DNA of 64,000 nt. Origin: Streptomyces sp. B21-083 (lineage in GTDB: Bacteria > Actinomycetota > Actinomycetes > Streptomycetales > Streptomycetaceae). The position numbers and the translations under genes were made by a program. The first letter of the stretch is position 1; each line of letters opens with the position of its first letter. Shown one piece after another: positions 25,358 to 33,970 of the stretch. The stretch is taken from positions 3,596,001 to 3,660,000 of the forward strand of contig NZ_JARUND010000001.1 of the NCBI RefSeq assembly GCF_036898825.1. The letters run 5' to 3'. The notes under the pieces were generated by a model. The model did no database searches and had not been told where the DNA came from. It worked only from the letters and a program-made list of their open reading frames with translations.

Positions 25358-26344
25358 GTGGTCAAGCTCTCCGTCATCGTGCCGTTCTACAACGTGCAGC
25401 AATACGCGCCCGACACTCTGAAGAGCCTGCGTGCCAACGCGCGTGAGGACTTCGAGTTCATCCTCGTCGACGACTGTTCGAGCGACGAGACTCCGGACAT
25501 CCTCGCGCGCGCAGAGCGCGAGCTGCCGGGCGCCGTGCTGGTCAGCCACGAGAAGAACGGAGGCCTGGCCACCGCCCGCAACACCGGTATCGACAAAGCG
25601 CGTGGCGAATACCTCACGTTCCTCGACGGCGACGACTGGCTCGCTCCCGACTATTTCCCCCAACTTCTCGCCGCTATTGAGGAGTTGGGCTGCGATTTCG
25701 TTCGTACGGACCATGTCCAGTGCACCGGTCGGGCGCGCGCGATCCATCGGGTCCCGCACGGCAGGCGCGGGGTCGTGATGTCGCCGCGGGACGCGATCCT
25801 GCCCACCGACCGCACCACCTCCGTCGACTACGCCTACGCCTGGGCGGGCATCTACCACCGCCGGCTCGTCGACCGCGGCATCCTGCACTTCACCGACGGG
25901 CTGCGTACGGCGGAGGACCGGCCGTGGATCTGGAAGCTGCACCGGGAGGCGGAGTCGTTCGCCGCGGTGGGGCTGCTCGGGGTCTTCTACCGGCGTGGGG
26001 TCGCCTCCTCGCTCACCCAAATCGGTGATGTTCGCCAACTCGACTTCATCCGGGCCTTCGACCAGGTCATCGAGGAGACGGCCCGGGACCCCGAGGCGGA
26101 TAGGCTGCTGCCGAAAGCAGTGCGCACCTACTGCGCGATCATGGCTCATCATCTCGGAGCGATCGAGAGGTTCGAACCGGCCGTGGCCCGAAAACTGCGC
26201 TCGCTGAGCGCCGCCGCGCTGAAGCGGATGCCGCAGGACGTACTCGCGGAGGCCATCGACTCGATGGACGTCCAGCGGGCCAACCGGCTGCGGAAGGTAC
26301 GGCGCAGGCCCGTCTCCGCGTCCGCCGGGACGGTGTCCGTCTGA
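25358..26344 (+). CDS. GT2 family glycosyltransferase, pair A
   Basis: 328 residues from GTG 25358. The GT-A domain shows LSVIVPFYNVQQY, FILVDDCSSDETPDI, NGGLATARNTGID and the D-x-D element FLDGDDW (about residues 89-95), then RTAEDRPWIWKLH, which carries the acceptor-side ED. TAACCT lies only about 10 bases before the GTG with no ribosome-binding site, so the mRNA may be leaderless. It is followed by a polysialyltransferase-like gene with a TGATG overlap. A paralogous pair lies inverted at 29301-31639. It probably adds neutral sugar units of a cell-wall polymer. Confidence 0.88.
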   Translation: MVKLSVIVPFYNVQQYAPDTLKSLRANAREDFEFILVDDCSSDETPDILARAERELPGAVLVSHEKNGGLATARNTGIDKARGEYLTFLDGDDWLAPDYFPQLLAAIEELGCDFVRTDHVQCTGRARAIHRVPHGRRGVVMSPRDAILPTDRTTSVDYAYAWAGIYHRRLVDRGILHFTDGLRTAEDRPWIWKLHREAESFAAVGLLGVFYRRGVASSLTQIGDVRQLDFIRAFDQVIEETARDPEADRLLPKAVRTYCAIMAHHLGAIERFEPAVARKLRSLSAAALKRMPQDVLAEAIDSMDVQRANRLRKVRRRPVSASAGTVSV

Positions 26345-27753
26345 TGTCCGGCAGCGACAAGACCCGCCCCGCGCGGACCCGTACCACTCAGGCCCGCACC
26401 ACTCAGATCTTCTGCGCGTCGACGCTCTACGGCGCCGCGACGCTGGCCGCCGCCCTCGACGCCGGCCTCTTCGGGCCGGCCGACCGACGGCTGCTGCTGA
26501 TCACCAACAACGCCGCCAACCCCGAGATCACCCCCGGGGTCGACGCGATGTCCGGCTTCGACCGGGTGAGCGGGCGGTTCGACGAGGTCCTGTCCTGGAA
26601 CGAGACGATCGCCCCGTTCCACCCCAGCGGCTGGGGCCCGCGCGCCGACGACGTCCCGCTGTGGGAGCGGCATCTGCGGCTGCTGTGGAACCTCGGTGAC
26701 GACAACATCGAGCTGGCCGTCGAGTCCGTGCAGGTCAACCCGGCCCTCGCGCTGTGCCAGTTGTTCACCGGCGCGCCCGTGGACGTCTACGCGGACGGCC
26801 TCATAAGTTACGGCCCCACGCGCGACAAGATCGACGCGCTGGTCGGGACCCGTATCGGGCGCCTGCTCCACCTCGACCTCGTCCCGGGCCTCACCCCGCT
26901 GCTGCTCACCGAGTTCGGTGTGCCCGCCGAACTCGTGCCGTCCGAGGCGTTCCTGAAGGTGCTCGGCGAACTCGCCGAGGCCGGGGACGAGACGGAGACC
27001 TGGGCGACTCCCCCGAAGGGACAGCCCGCGCTGCTCCTCGGCCAGTACCTCTCCGCGCTCGGCATCCTCACCCCGCACGAGGAGGAGGAACTGCATCTGC
27101 GCATGGTGCGCGGCGCGGTGAAGGCCGGGCACCTCTCGCTCGTCTTCAAGCCGCACCCGACCGCGCCCACGGCCTGGTCGCGGTCCCTGGAGACGGAGGC
27201 GAAGAAGCTCGGCGCCGAACTCACCGTCCTGGACCGGCCCGTGCTCGCCGAGGTCCTCTTCCAGCGGCTGCGCCCCGCGCTGGTCGTCGGCTGCTTCTCG
27301 ACCGGCCTGTTCACGGCGGCCGGTCTGTACGGCATCCCGGTCGCCCGGGTCGGCACGGACACCGTGCTGGAGAAGATCGCGCCGTACCAGAACAGCAACC
27401 GCGTGCCCCTGACCATCGTGGACATGCTGCTGCCGGACCTCGCGGACGCCAAGGCCGTCAAGAAGTGGTCGATGCCGTCGGACAAGCAGGTCGGCAAGAA
27501 CCTGGCCGGGCTGATCAAGGCGATCGGCTTCTGCATGCAGCCCCGGATCTATCCCCGGCTGCGCCCGGAGGCGGAGAGCTACCTCTCCAAGCACCTCACC
27601 GAGCAGACCTGGCGCTACTTCAAGCGCCGCCGGCTGACCTCGCTGGCACTGCCCGGAGCCCTCCCGTCCCAGCTGTCGTTCATCCCGCGCAACGCGACCG
27701 TGCGCCGGATCGCGCGCCGGGCCCGGGCGTTGAGCAAAACGGTGAAGCGGTGA
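26344..27753 (+). CDS. Polysialyltransferase-like glycosyltransferase, pair A
   Basis: 469 residues. It has the three hallmarks of bacterial sialyl/polysialyltransferase folds: an acidic-acidic-G-type motif in VYADGL (about 148-153), K-P-H-P at 269-272, and the serine motif GCFSTGLFTAA (S319, T320). The N-terminal QIFCASTLYGAATLAAAL is typical of the POLYST (alpha-2,8-polysialyltransferase) family. No signal peptide is seen, so the enzyme would act at the inner membrane face on CMP-nonulosonate made by the neighbouring operon. The basic C-terminus (RRLTSLALPG, RRIARRARAL) fits membrane docking. It is about 50% similar by eye to the copy at 29301. Confidence 0.85.
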   Translation: MSGSDKTRPARTRTTQARTTQIFCASTLYGAATLAAALDAGLFGPADRRLLLITNNAANPEITPGVDAMSGFDRVSGRFDEVLSWNETIAPFHPSGWGPRADDVPLWERHLRLLWNLGDDNIELAVESVQVNPALALCQLFTGAPVDVYADGLISYGPTRDKIDALVGTRIGRLLHLDLVPGLTPLLLTEFGVPAELVPSEAFLKVLGELAEAGDETETWATPPKGQPALLLGQYLSALGILTPHEEEELHLRMVRGAVKAGHLSLVFKPHPTAPTAWSRSLETEAKKLGAELTVLDRPVLAEVLFQRLRPALVVGCFSTGLFTAAGLYGIPVARVGTDTVLEKIAPYQNSNRVPLTIVDMLLPDLADAKAVKKWSMPSDKQVGKNLAGLIKAIGFCMQPRIYPRLRPEAESYLSKHLTEQTWRYFKRRRLTSLALPGALPSQLSFIPRNATVRRIARRARALSKTVKR

Positions 27754-28017
27754 AGCGCTGACACGGTGAAGCGGTGACAAGGGGCACTGCGAAGATTTAA
27801 TCTGCCAAACGCGTCGTCTCCCGGTTCGTATACGGACGGGTGGCGGCGCGTTGGCGTCCGCGTGCATCCATCCGTGTCCGTCAGACGTCAATGAGCTGAC
27901 CGGTTGTTCATCCGTGAGAGTTGTGTGCTACCTCTTTGGGTTGCCCCTGACTCTCGTGGCTACCGTCGACGAGTCAGCTTCTCCTCTTTCCGAGTTCCCG
28001 CTGCGAAAGGCCACTCG

Positions 28018-29217
28018 ATGACCGCGGCCGACCAGACCATGGCCCCCCCGCTCCCGGCCCCGCCGCCGGGTCCGCGGTCCGGGAGTGCCGAACCGGCCGT
28101 CCCGCCCGCCGCCGAGGGTGCCAAGCCCCGTCGCCCGGTCAGCCGGCTGAAGGCGCTGGACGGGCTGCGGCTGGTGGCCGCGCTGATGGTCTGCATGTAC
28201 CACTTCGCCGGCAAGAACGGCCAGGTCGCCGAGTCCTGGCACCAGTCGCCCGGTGTGATGTTCCCGACCCTGTCCCGGTTCGCCACCTACGGCAGCCTCG
28301 GAGTGCAGTTCTTCTTCGTCATCAGTGGCTTCGTCATCTGCATGAGCAGCTGGGGCAAGACGCTGGGCGACTTCTTCCGCTCGCGTATCGCCCGTCTCTA
28401 CCCGGCGTACTGGGTGGCGATCGTCATGGTCACCGCCGCCTCGTTCCTGATGCCGGTGGTCGTGCACCATGTGCGCGGCGACGAGTTCCTGGTCAACCTC
28501 ACGATGATGCAGCAGCCGCTGGGCGTGCCGCGCGTCCTGGGCGTGTGCTGGACGCTGTGGGTGGAGCTCAAGTTCTACGTGCTGTTCGCGCTGTTCGTGG
28601 TCTGGAAGGGCGTCACCTACCGCCGTGTGGTGACCTTCTGCATCCTGTGGACGCTGGCCGGCGCCTTCGCCCGGGTCGCGGACAACCCGCTGATCTCCGA
28701 ACTCACCTTCCGCGACCACGCCCCCTTCTTCATCGGCGGCCTGGCCCTCTACCTGATCCACCGTTACGGCAGCGACCTGCTCCTGTGGGGAATCGTCGGC
28801 ATGTCGTACCTGCTGGGCCAGCGCTACGCGGTGACGGCACTGTGGCACCCGGGCGCGCAGGGCGACTTCGTCCGCAGCCCGTACGTCATCCAGCTGATCG
28901 TGCTGCTCGCCTTCGTGTCCGTCGCGGTGGTGGCACTGGGCTGGACGAGCTGGGCGAACTGGAACTGGCTGACACTCGCGGGCGCGCTGACGTACCCCTT
29001 CTACCTGATCCACGAGCACCTGGGCTGGTTCTTCATCCGCGTCCTGCACCGCGGTTGGGGCCTCGACCCCTACCTGACGATCCTCGCGTCGGTGGCGAGC
29101 CTGCTGACGCTGGCCTATCTGATGCACAGGTTCATCGAGAAGCCGTTCGGCTCCCGACTGAAGCGGACGATGACGCTGCAGTCGAAGCAGCTGGGCGAGA
29201 AGCTGAAGCTTCGGTAG
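28018..29217 (+). CDS. OafA/YrhL-like acyltransferase (Acyltransferase 3)
   Basis: 399 residues from ATG 28018 with GAAAGG upstream. After a Pro-rich cytoplasmic lead of about 40 residues, RLKALDGLRLVAALMVCMYHF carries the family's R and H residues in TM1, GVQFFFVISGFVICMS follows, RSRIARLYPAYW gives the R-x-x-R motif, and about 10 helices follow to FIEKPFGSRL. Such proteins O-acetylate surface glycans. Its place between the two GT2/polysialyltransferase pairs suggests it acetylates the nonulosonate polymer or its partner sugar. It ends at a strong bidirectional hairpin. Confidence 0.9.
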   Translation: MTAADQTMAPPLPAPPPGPRSGSAEPAVPPAAEGAKPRRPVSRLKALDGLRLVAALMVCMYHFAGKNGQVAESWHQSPGVMFPTLSRFATYGSLGVQFFFVISGFVICMSSWGKTLGDFFRSRIARLYPAYWVAIVMVTAASFLMPVVVHHVRGDEFLVNLTMMQQPLGVPRVLGVCWTLWVELKFYVLFALFVVWKGVTYRRVVTFCILWTLAGAFARVADNPLISELTFRDHAPFFIGGLALYLIHRYGSDLLLWGIVGMSYLLGQRYAVTALWHPGAQGDFVRSPYVIQLIVLLAFVSVAVVALGWTSWANWNWLTLAGALTYPFYLIHEHLGWFFIRVLHRGWGLDPYLTILASVASLLTLAYLMHRFIEKPFGSRLKRTMTLQSKQLGEKLKLR

Positions 29218-29246
29218 CGGTCCCGCCGATGTGAACGCGGTGACGT

Positions 29247-29285
29247 GAGAGGGCCCGGAGTCGGAATCCGACTCCGGGCCCTCTC
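29247..29285. terminator. Bidirectional terminator between convergent cluster halves
   Basis: 19-bp inverted repeat around a single central A (29247-29265 with 29267-29285), GC-rich at its base. It sits between the acyltransferase stop (29217) and the stop of the convergent polysialyltransferase-like gene (29301). Confidence 0.9.
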
Positions 29286-29300
29286 ATCTGCCTGTACCCG

Positions 29301-30650
29301 TCAGGACTGTGCGGCCCTGATCCTCTTCACGACCTTGCGGACCGTCGGGTTGCGCCGCAGCGTCTCCGCGCGGACCGTGCTGCCGCCGGGGAGGCGGAGG
29401 CTGGTCAGGCGACGGCGCTTGAAGTAGTGCGCGTTCTCCGACAGATGGACCGACAGCCAGGCGGCGACCTCGTCGCGCAGCTGCGGGTGCTTACGGGACT
29501 GCATGCAGTACCCGACCGCCTTCACCAGCGGCGACAGCCGCTCGACGAGCCCGGGGTCGTCGGACGGGGTGCCGATGGCGGACGCGAGATCGCGTTCGGC
29601 GTCGGGCAGGGCCGCGTCGATGATGGTGAGCGGGATGCGGTTGCTGTTCTCGTACGGCGTGATGGCGTCGAGGAGCGAGTCCGTGCCGACCCGGGCGACC
29701 GGGATGCCGTAGAAGGTCGCGGCGGTCATCAGCGCGGTGGAGAAGCAGCCGATGACGAGCTGCGGCTTCAGATACGCGAACACCGTCTCGGCGAGCACCG
29801 GTTCGTTCAGCACGCTCAGATGCACGCCGAGTTCCGTGGCGGCGCTCTGCAGGGACGTGGAGTACGCGGCCGGGGCGCTCGGATGCGGCTTGAACAGGAC
29901 GGCCGTGTGACCGGCCTTCGCGGCGGCCCGGAGCATCCGGACGTGCAGCTCCTCCTCTTCCTCCTGGGTGATGAGGTTGATGGCGGACAGGTACTGGCCG
30001 AGGAGCACGGCCGTCGGACGGTTCTCGGCCGGGATACGGGCGGCCAGGATGTCGACGCCCTGCTCCCCGATCTCGTTGAGCACGCCGACGATCGGCTCGT
30101 TGGGGATCGGCACCGGCTCCACGCCGTACTCGGCGAGCAGCAGGGGCCGAAGGCCCGGTATGAGGTCGAGGTGCAGCACCCGCGCGATGCGGCTGCTCAT
30201 GCCGTGCGGGACGCGGTTGCGAGTGGGGCCGTAGCTCATCAGGCCGTCCGCGTACACATGGATCGGGCTGTCGGCGAAGATCTCGGCGACCGCGCGGGAG
30301 GGGTTCGCCTGGATCGACTCGCAGGCGATCTCCACGGGCTCGTCACCGAGGTCCCAGGCCAGGCGTACGGCCTTCTCCCACATGATCGCGTCCTGCGCGC
30401 GCGGGGACCAGCCGGCCGGGTGGTGCGGGGAGATGAACTCGTTCCACGAGCGCACCTCGTCGAACTCGGGCCGCAGCTTCTCGAAGCCGGACATCCGGTC
30501 GAGCGGGGTGCCCACCTCCGGGATGGCGGCCGTGTTGCTGACGACCAGGATGCGGCGGTGGTCCTCGCGCGGGCCGAAGAGCCCTGCTCGGATGGCGGCC
30601 GTGACGGTCGCCGCGGCGTACTGCGTCGCCGAGAAGAAGATCTGGATCAT
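29301..30650 (-). CDS. Polysialyltransferase-like glycosyltransferase, pair B
   Basis: 449 residues. It is a paralogue of the protein at 26344 with the same landmarks: VYADGL (132-137), GQYLSAINLIT, K-P-H-P at 254-257, and GCFSTALMTAA with S304/T305. It lacks the 20-residue polar N-terminal extension of pair A and begins MIQIFFSATQYAAATVTAAI. The ATG overlaps the stop of the upstream GT2 gene (ATGA). Two such enzymes in one locus suggest that they make different linkages or act at different steps (initiation versus extension) in the polymer. Confidence 0.85.
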   Translation of the reverse strand: MIQIFFSATQYAAATVTAAIRAGLFGPREDHRRILVVSNTAAIPEVGTPLDRMSGFEKLRPEFDEVRSWNEFISPHHPAGWSPRAQDAIMWEKAVRLAWDLGDEPVEIACESIQANPSRAVAEIFADSPIHVYADGLMSYGPTRNRVPHGMSSRIARVLHLDLIPGLRPLLLAEYGVEPVPIPNEPIVGVLNEIGEQGVDILAARIPAENRPTAVLLGQYLSAINLITQEEEEELHVRMLRAAAKAGHTAVLFKPHPSAPAAYSTSLQSAATELGVHLSVLNEPVLAETVFAYLKPQLVIGCFSTALMTAATFYGIPVARVGTDSLLDAITPYENSNRIPLTIIDAALPDAERDLASAIGTPSDDPGLVERLSPLVKAVGYCMQSRKHPQLRDEVAAWLSVHLSENAHYFKRRRLTSLRLPGGSTVRAETLRRNPTVRKVVKRIRAAQS

Positions 30651-31639
30651 GCCGCGATTCCCTTCATACCGCCGCGCACGCGCCGCAGCAGGTGTACACG
30701 CTGCTCGCCCATCCCGATGAGGGCGGCCTGCAGCTCGTCCTCGGTCATCTTGTTCAGGGCGTCGGCGCTCATCTGCCGCAGCTTGGCGGCGGTGGGCCGG
30801 TCGAACCGGCTGCGCTGGAGGAGCTGGTGCGCGATGACGACGCAGTAGTTGCGCAGCGCCTTCTTGCGCAGCAGCCCGACCTCGGGGTCGTTCGCCAGTT
30901 CGGCGAGTACGAGGTCGAAGGACCGGAAGAAGTCCAGCTGACGGACGTCTCCGATCTGGGTGAGAGAGGTGGTGACTCCCCGGCGGTAGAAGACCCCGCG
31001 CAGGCTGGCGACGGCGTAGGACTCGGCCCTGCGGTGCAGGTCCCAGATCCAGGGGCGGTCCTCGGCGGTCTTCAGACCGTCGTGGAAGCGCAGCATGCCC
31101 TTGTCGAGGAGGCGGCGGTGGTAGACGCCGGCCCAGGCGTAGGGGTAGTCGACCATCGTGGTGTCGTCGACCGGGAGGATCGAGGTGCGCGGGTCCAGCG
31201 GGACGTTCCGGCGGCCCTCGGGGGCCCGGTGGACGGCCCGCTCGATGCCGTTGACCTGGACGTGGTCGGTGCGGACGAAGTCGACGTCGTGGCGCTGGAC
31301 GGCGTCCACGAGGTCCTTCAGATAGCCCGGGGCCAGCCAGTCGTCACCGTCGAGGAAGGTGAGGTAGGTGCCTTCGGCCGCGTCGATGCCGGTGTTGCGG
31401 GCGGTGGCCAGACCGCCGTTGTGCTCGTGCTGGATCACCCTGCCGTGCTTCAGCCGCTTCGTCAGCTCCAGCAACGCCTCGTAGGTCTTGTCCTTCGTCG
31501 AGCGGTCCTCGACGAAGATGAACTCGAAGTCGTCCTGGTCGTTGTTGACGAGACTCGTCACTGTGTCCGAGACATAGGTCTCGATGTTGTAACAAGGGAC
31601 GATGACGGACAGTATCGGGGGACGATTGGTCACGCGCAC
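30647..31639 (-). CDS. GT2 family glycosyltransferase, pair B
   Basis: 330 residues from GTG 31639; GTG 31633 is also possible. It is a paralogue of the GT2 at 25358: LSVIVPCYNIETY, FIFVEDRSTKDKT, NGGLATARNTGID, FLDGDDW and RTDHVQVNG, then KTAEDRPWIWDLH. It heads a two-gene unit with the following polysialyltransferase-like gene, mirror image to pair A. Both C-terminal halves share SLTQIGDVRQLDF, so the whole protein, not just the GT-A core, is conserved between pairs. Confidence 0.88.
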   Translation of the reverse strand: MRVTNRPPILSVIVPCYNIETYVSDTVTSLVNNDQDDFEFIFVEDRSTKDKTYEALLELTKRLKHGRVIQHEHNGGLATARNTGIDAAEGTYLTFLDGDDWLAPGYLKDLVDAVQRHDVDFVRTDHVQVNGIERAVHRAPEGRRNVPLDPRTSILPVDDTTMVDYPYAWAGVYHRRLLDKGMLRFHDGLKTAEDRPWIWDLHRRAESYAVASLRGVFYRRGVTTSLTQIGDVRQLDFFRSFDLVLAELANDPEVGLLRKKALRNYCVVIAHQLLQRSRFDRPTAAKLRQMSADALNKMTEDELQAALIGMGEQRVHLLRRVRGGMKGIAA

Positions 31640-31757
31640 ACCTGGGCTCTCTCAGCTGCAGATTCCGCGACAGTAAGAGGTATTCGGCGCCGCGTGTCAA
31701 CCCGAACGGGACCGGACAGTGCTCGATGGATGAGGACCGGGCCGAACTCCCAGCGCA

Positions 31758-31985
31758 TCACGACGACTTGCCGTACGTCATCGCGTACGCCGTCCCGATT
31801 CCTGCGAGCACCAGCTCCAGCCCTTCCTCGAACTGTCGGTCGTAGTCCTGGAAGACCTCGGCGCCGGCCGCGGCCGACAAGGGAAAGTCTGCCATCCGCC
31901 GGGCCCGCTCCTCGACGTCGCACCCCCACCGGCGCTCGCCGGGAAGGGGCTGCGCGGGCGATTCTTCACGGCAGAGGGCCGTCAG
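31758..31985 (-). pseudogene. Remnant of a TetR-family regulator (C-terminal domain only)
   Basis: In the minus-strand frame ending at TGA 31758-31760 the translation contains ESPAQPLPGERRWGCDVEER and, further on, AAAGAEVFQDYDRQFEEGLE then LVLAGI. This is a typical TetR C-terminal region in character. The DNA-binding half is gone: the frame runs into the 3' end of the Uma2 gene. It is about 75 residues and has no start or ribosome-binding site. Confidence 0.7.
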
Positions 31986-32560
31986 CCGTCAAGAAGGGTG
32001 TCCACGGAGAGTTCGACGTGAACACCGACAGACTCCGGAACGGGGACGCTCTGGCCCCGCTTGAAGCGCTGCGGGTCTGGATACTTGCCGTCGACCGGGT
32101 CGGAGTAGAGGAGCACCTCGCCGTGCTTGCGGTCCGCGATGAGGTAGGCGGGGATGCCGGCCTGTGCGTAGCACTCGACCTTGATGTAGAGGTCGTCGGA
32201 CCAGTTGGACGAGGAGGTCACTTCGACGACCAGGCGGAAGACGTTCGGAGCGTAGTAGTTCTTCGTGACGTGGGCGTCGCGGAAGTCCTCGTTGACGACC
32301 GAGAAGTCAGGGATCGCGAAGTCCTCGGGCAGCGCGGGCAACCAAAGACCCACGCCTTGGACGTACTCGCAGCCCGCCTCAACGATGCCCGCCCGATCAA
32401 ATTCCCTGCCCAGTTTCGTCAACGACAGCGCATGCGAGCCGTCCGGTGGCGGTGTCACAGTGAGCCTTCCCTGGAGAATCTCCACGCGGTGCCCAGGCAG
32501 TGCACGGGAAAGCTGGTCGGCGGCTTCGCTCAACGTCAGCTCGTGTTGCAGTACGGCCAC
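31982..32560 (-). CDS. Uma2-family (DUF820) PD-(D/E)XK-like protein
   Basis: 192 residues from GTG 32560, placed behind an ideal AAAGGAGG; the frame opens slightly earlier. Fold landmarks are VEILQGRLTVTPPP, IPDFSVVNED (PD motif), VFRLVVEVTSSSNWSDD (E motif), KVECYAQAGIPAYLIADR (Lys) and VLLYSDPVDGKY. The family has a restriction-endonuclease-like fold and is very common in Streptomyces and cyanobacteria without proven function. It abuts a decayed TetR gene. A second, truncated copy lies at 47974-48258. Confidence 0.85.
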   Translation of the reverse strand: MAVLQHELTLSEAADQLSRALPGHRVEILQGRLTVTPPPDGSHALSLTKLGREFDRAGIVEAGCEYVQGVGLWLPALPEDFAIPDFSVVNEDFRDAHVTKNYYAPNVFRLVVEVTSSSNWSDDLYIKVECYAQAGIPAYLIADRKHGEVLLYSDPVDGKYPDPQRFKRGQSVPVPESVGVHVELSVDTLLDG

Positions 32561-32925
32561 GGCATCCTCCTTTTCAGGGGTCACTCTTCACGAGAGTAAC
32601 CGGGGGCGTACCTCTTCCGCCCTCGATCACCCCTTAGAGGGAATCGCCCAGGTCGGAAGCCATCCGACGGCACGGGAACCGCGCACACCTCACCCTCGGT
32701 CCTCCCGAGCCCTCAGCGCGTCGGGGCTGTACACCGGTTCGACGGGTAGTCCCGGCTGCGACTCGCGGGTCATGGTGGACGGCGGCGCGTAACTTGCCAG
32801 TCGCCGTACACGACAACGCAGCGGAGTCCGTCCCCCGAGCAAGTGCGGCAGGCATCGAATCGGCGGGACGGACGGATGGGGGTCAGATGCTGAGCTTCGG
32901 GGGGTCCGGCTTGCGTACTACGGAC
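32561..32925. other. 365-base stretch upstream of the L,D-transpeptidase gene
   Basis: No reliable coding frame was found. I looked for a c-di-AMP (ydaO-type) leader because such elements precede cell-wall hydrolase genes in Streptomyces, but could not find its conserved blocks. A CCCTTAGAGGG palindromic patch near 32630 is the only local structure noticed. Confidence 0.4.
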
Positions 32926-33768
32926 ATGCGAAAGGTGATTTTCGTCGTTCTCGCGGCTCTCGCCGTGGGCGGCTGCACGGTGCGGACCACCGATCCGGGC
33001 GGTAGCCCTCGGTCGCCCGTGCACATGCAGGTCTCGCACCCGCCCGCCGACGACAAACCCGGCGCCACGGCCACACCGAGGTCGGCACCGACCCCGGCTC
33101 CGAGGCCGAAGAAGGCGCCCGCTCCCGCACCGCCCGCCCCCGTCCTCTGGTCGCGCGGGGACAGCGGACGGGACGTGCGTGAGCTGCAGGCGCGGCTGCA
33201 CCAGGTCGCCTGGCTCTACGACGGGCCGACCGGGTCGTACGACGACCTGACGGAGAACGCCGTCAGGGGCTTCCAGGGCAAGCGCGGGCTGCCCCGCACC
33301 GGGAGGACCGACACCGTCACCTGGCAGCGGCTGCTGCGGATGACACACGAACCCGGACAGTGGGAGCTGTATCTGACCGGCGGGCAGCCGGCCGCCTATC
33401 CCGACCCGCGCTGCCTCAGGGGCCGGGTGCTGTGCATCAGCAAGTCGAGCCGGACGCTGCGCTGGATGATCGACGGCCGGACCGTGTCGACGGTGGCCGT
33501 GCGGTTCGGCAGCCAGTACACGCCGACCAGGGAAGGCGTCTTCAGCGTCTACTGGAAGTCACGGCACCACGTGTCGACGCTCTACGACTCCCCGATGCCC
33601 TACGCGATGTTCTTCAGCGGCGGCCAGGCCGTCCACTACTCCGCCGACTTCGCGGCCCGCGGCTACGGCGGCGCCTCGCACGGCTGCGTGAACGTCCGGG
33701 ACGAGACGGCCATCGCCGCGATCTTCGCCGAGGTGAGCACCGGCGACAAGGTCGTCATCTATTGGTGA
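32926..33768 (+). CDS. L,D-transpeptidase lipoprotein with peptidoglycan-binding domain
   Basis: 280 residues from ATG 32926; ATG 32887 would add 13 residues before the signal. The lipoprotein signal MRKVIFVVLAALAVGGC puts Cys17 in the lipobox. A Pro/Ala-rich tether runs to about 72, a PG_binding_1 domain to about 137 (LWSRGDSGRDVRELQARL...), and a YkuD domain from about 165 to the end, with the catalytic motif S251-H-G-C254-V-N and upstream His at 238 (VHYSAD). YkuD enzymes form 3-3 cross-links or attach proteins to peptidoglycan. It is monocistronic and acts outside the membrane. Confidence 0.92.
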   Translation: MRKVIFVVLAALAVGGCTVRTTDPGGSPRSPVHMQVSHPPADDKPGATATPRSAPTPAPRPKKAPAPAPPAPVLWSRGDSGRDVRELQARLHQVAWLYDGPTGSYDDLTENAVRGFQGKRGLPRTGRTDTVTWQRLLRMTHEPGQWELYLTGGQPAAYPDPRCLRGRVLCISKSSRTLRWMIDGRTVSTVAVRFGSQYTPTREGVFSVYWKSRHHVSTLYDSPMPYAMFFSGGQAVHYSADFAARGYGGASHGCVNVRDETAIAAIFAEVSTGDKVVIYW

Positions 33769-33970
33769 GCCTGCGGCGGCGAGGGGGTGTTCGGGGCGCG
33801 GACGGGACCGGGGGAACGTGTCCCGCCCGCGCCAGGTGCACGAGCCGAAGGTACGGGGGGAACCCCCGGCTCTGTGCGAGGAACCGATGACCAGTCGGCT
33901 CACTGTCTACTGCGCCGACGCCGCCGAAAGTGTCACACCCGGCCCCGCGAGAAGGCGGGAGTGAGGGTGG

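Noticed and set aside
32561..32925. c-di-AMP riboswitch upstream of the L,D-transpeptidase gene
   Set aside because: The conserved ydaO-motif blocks could not be found.
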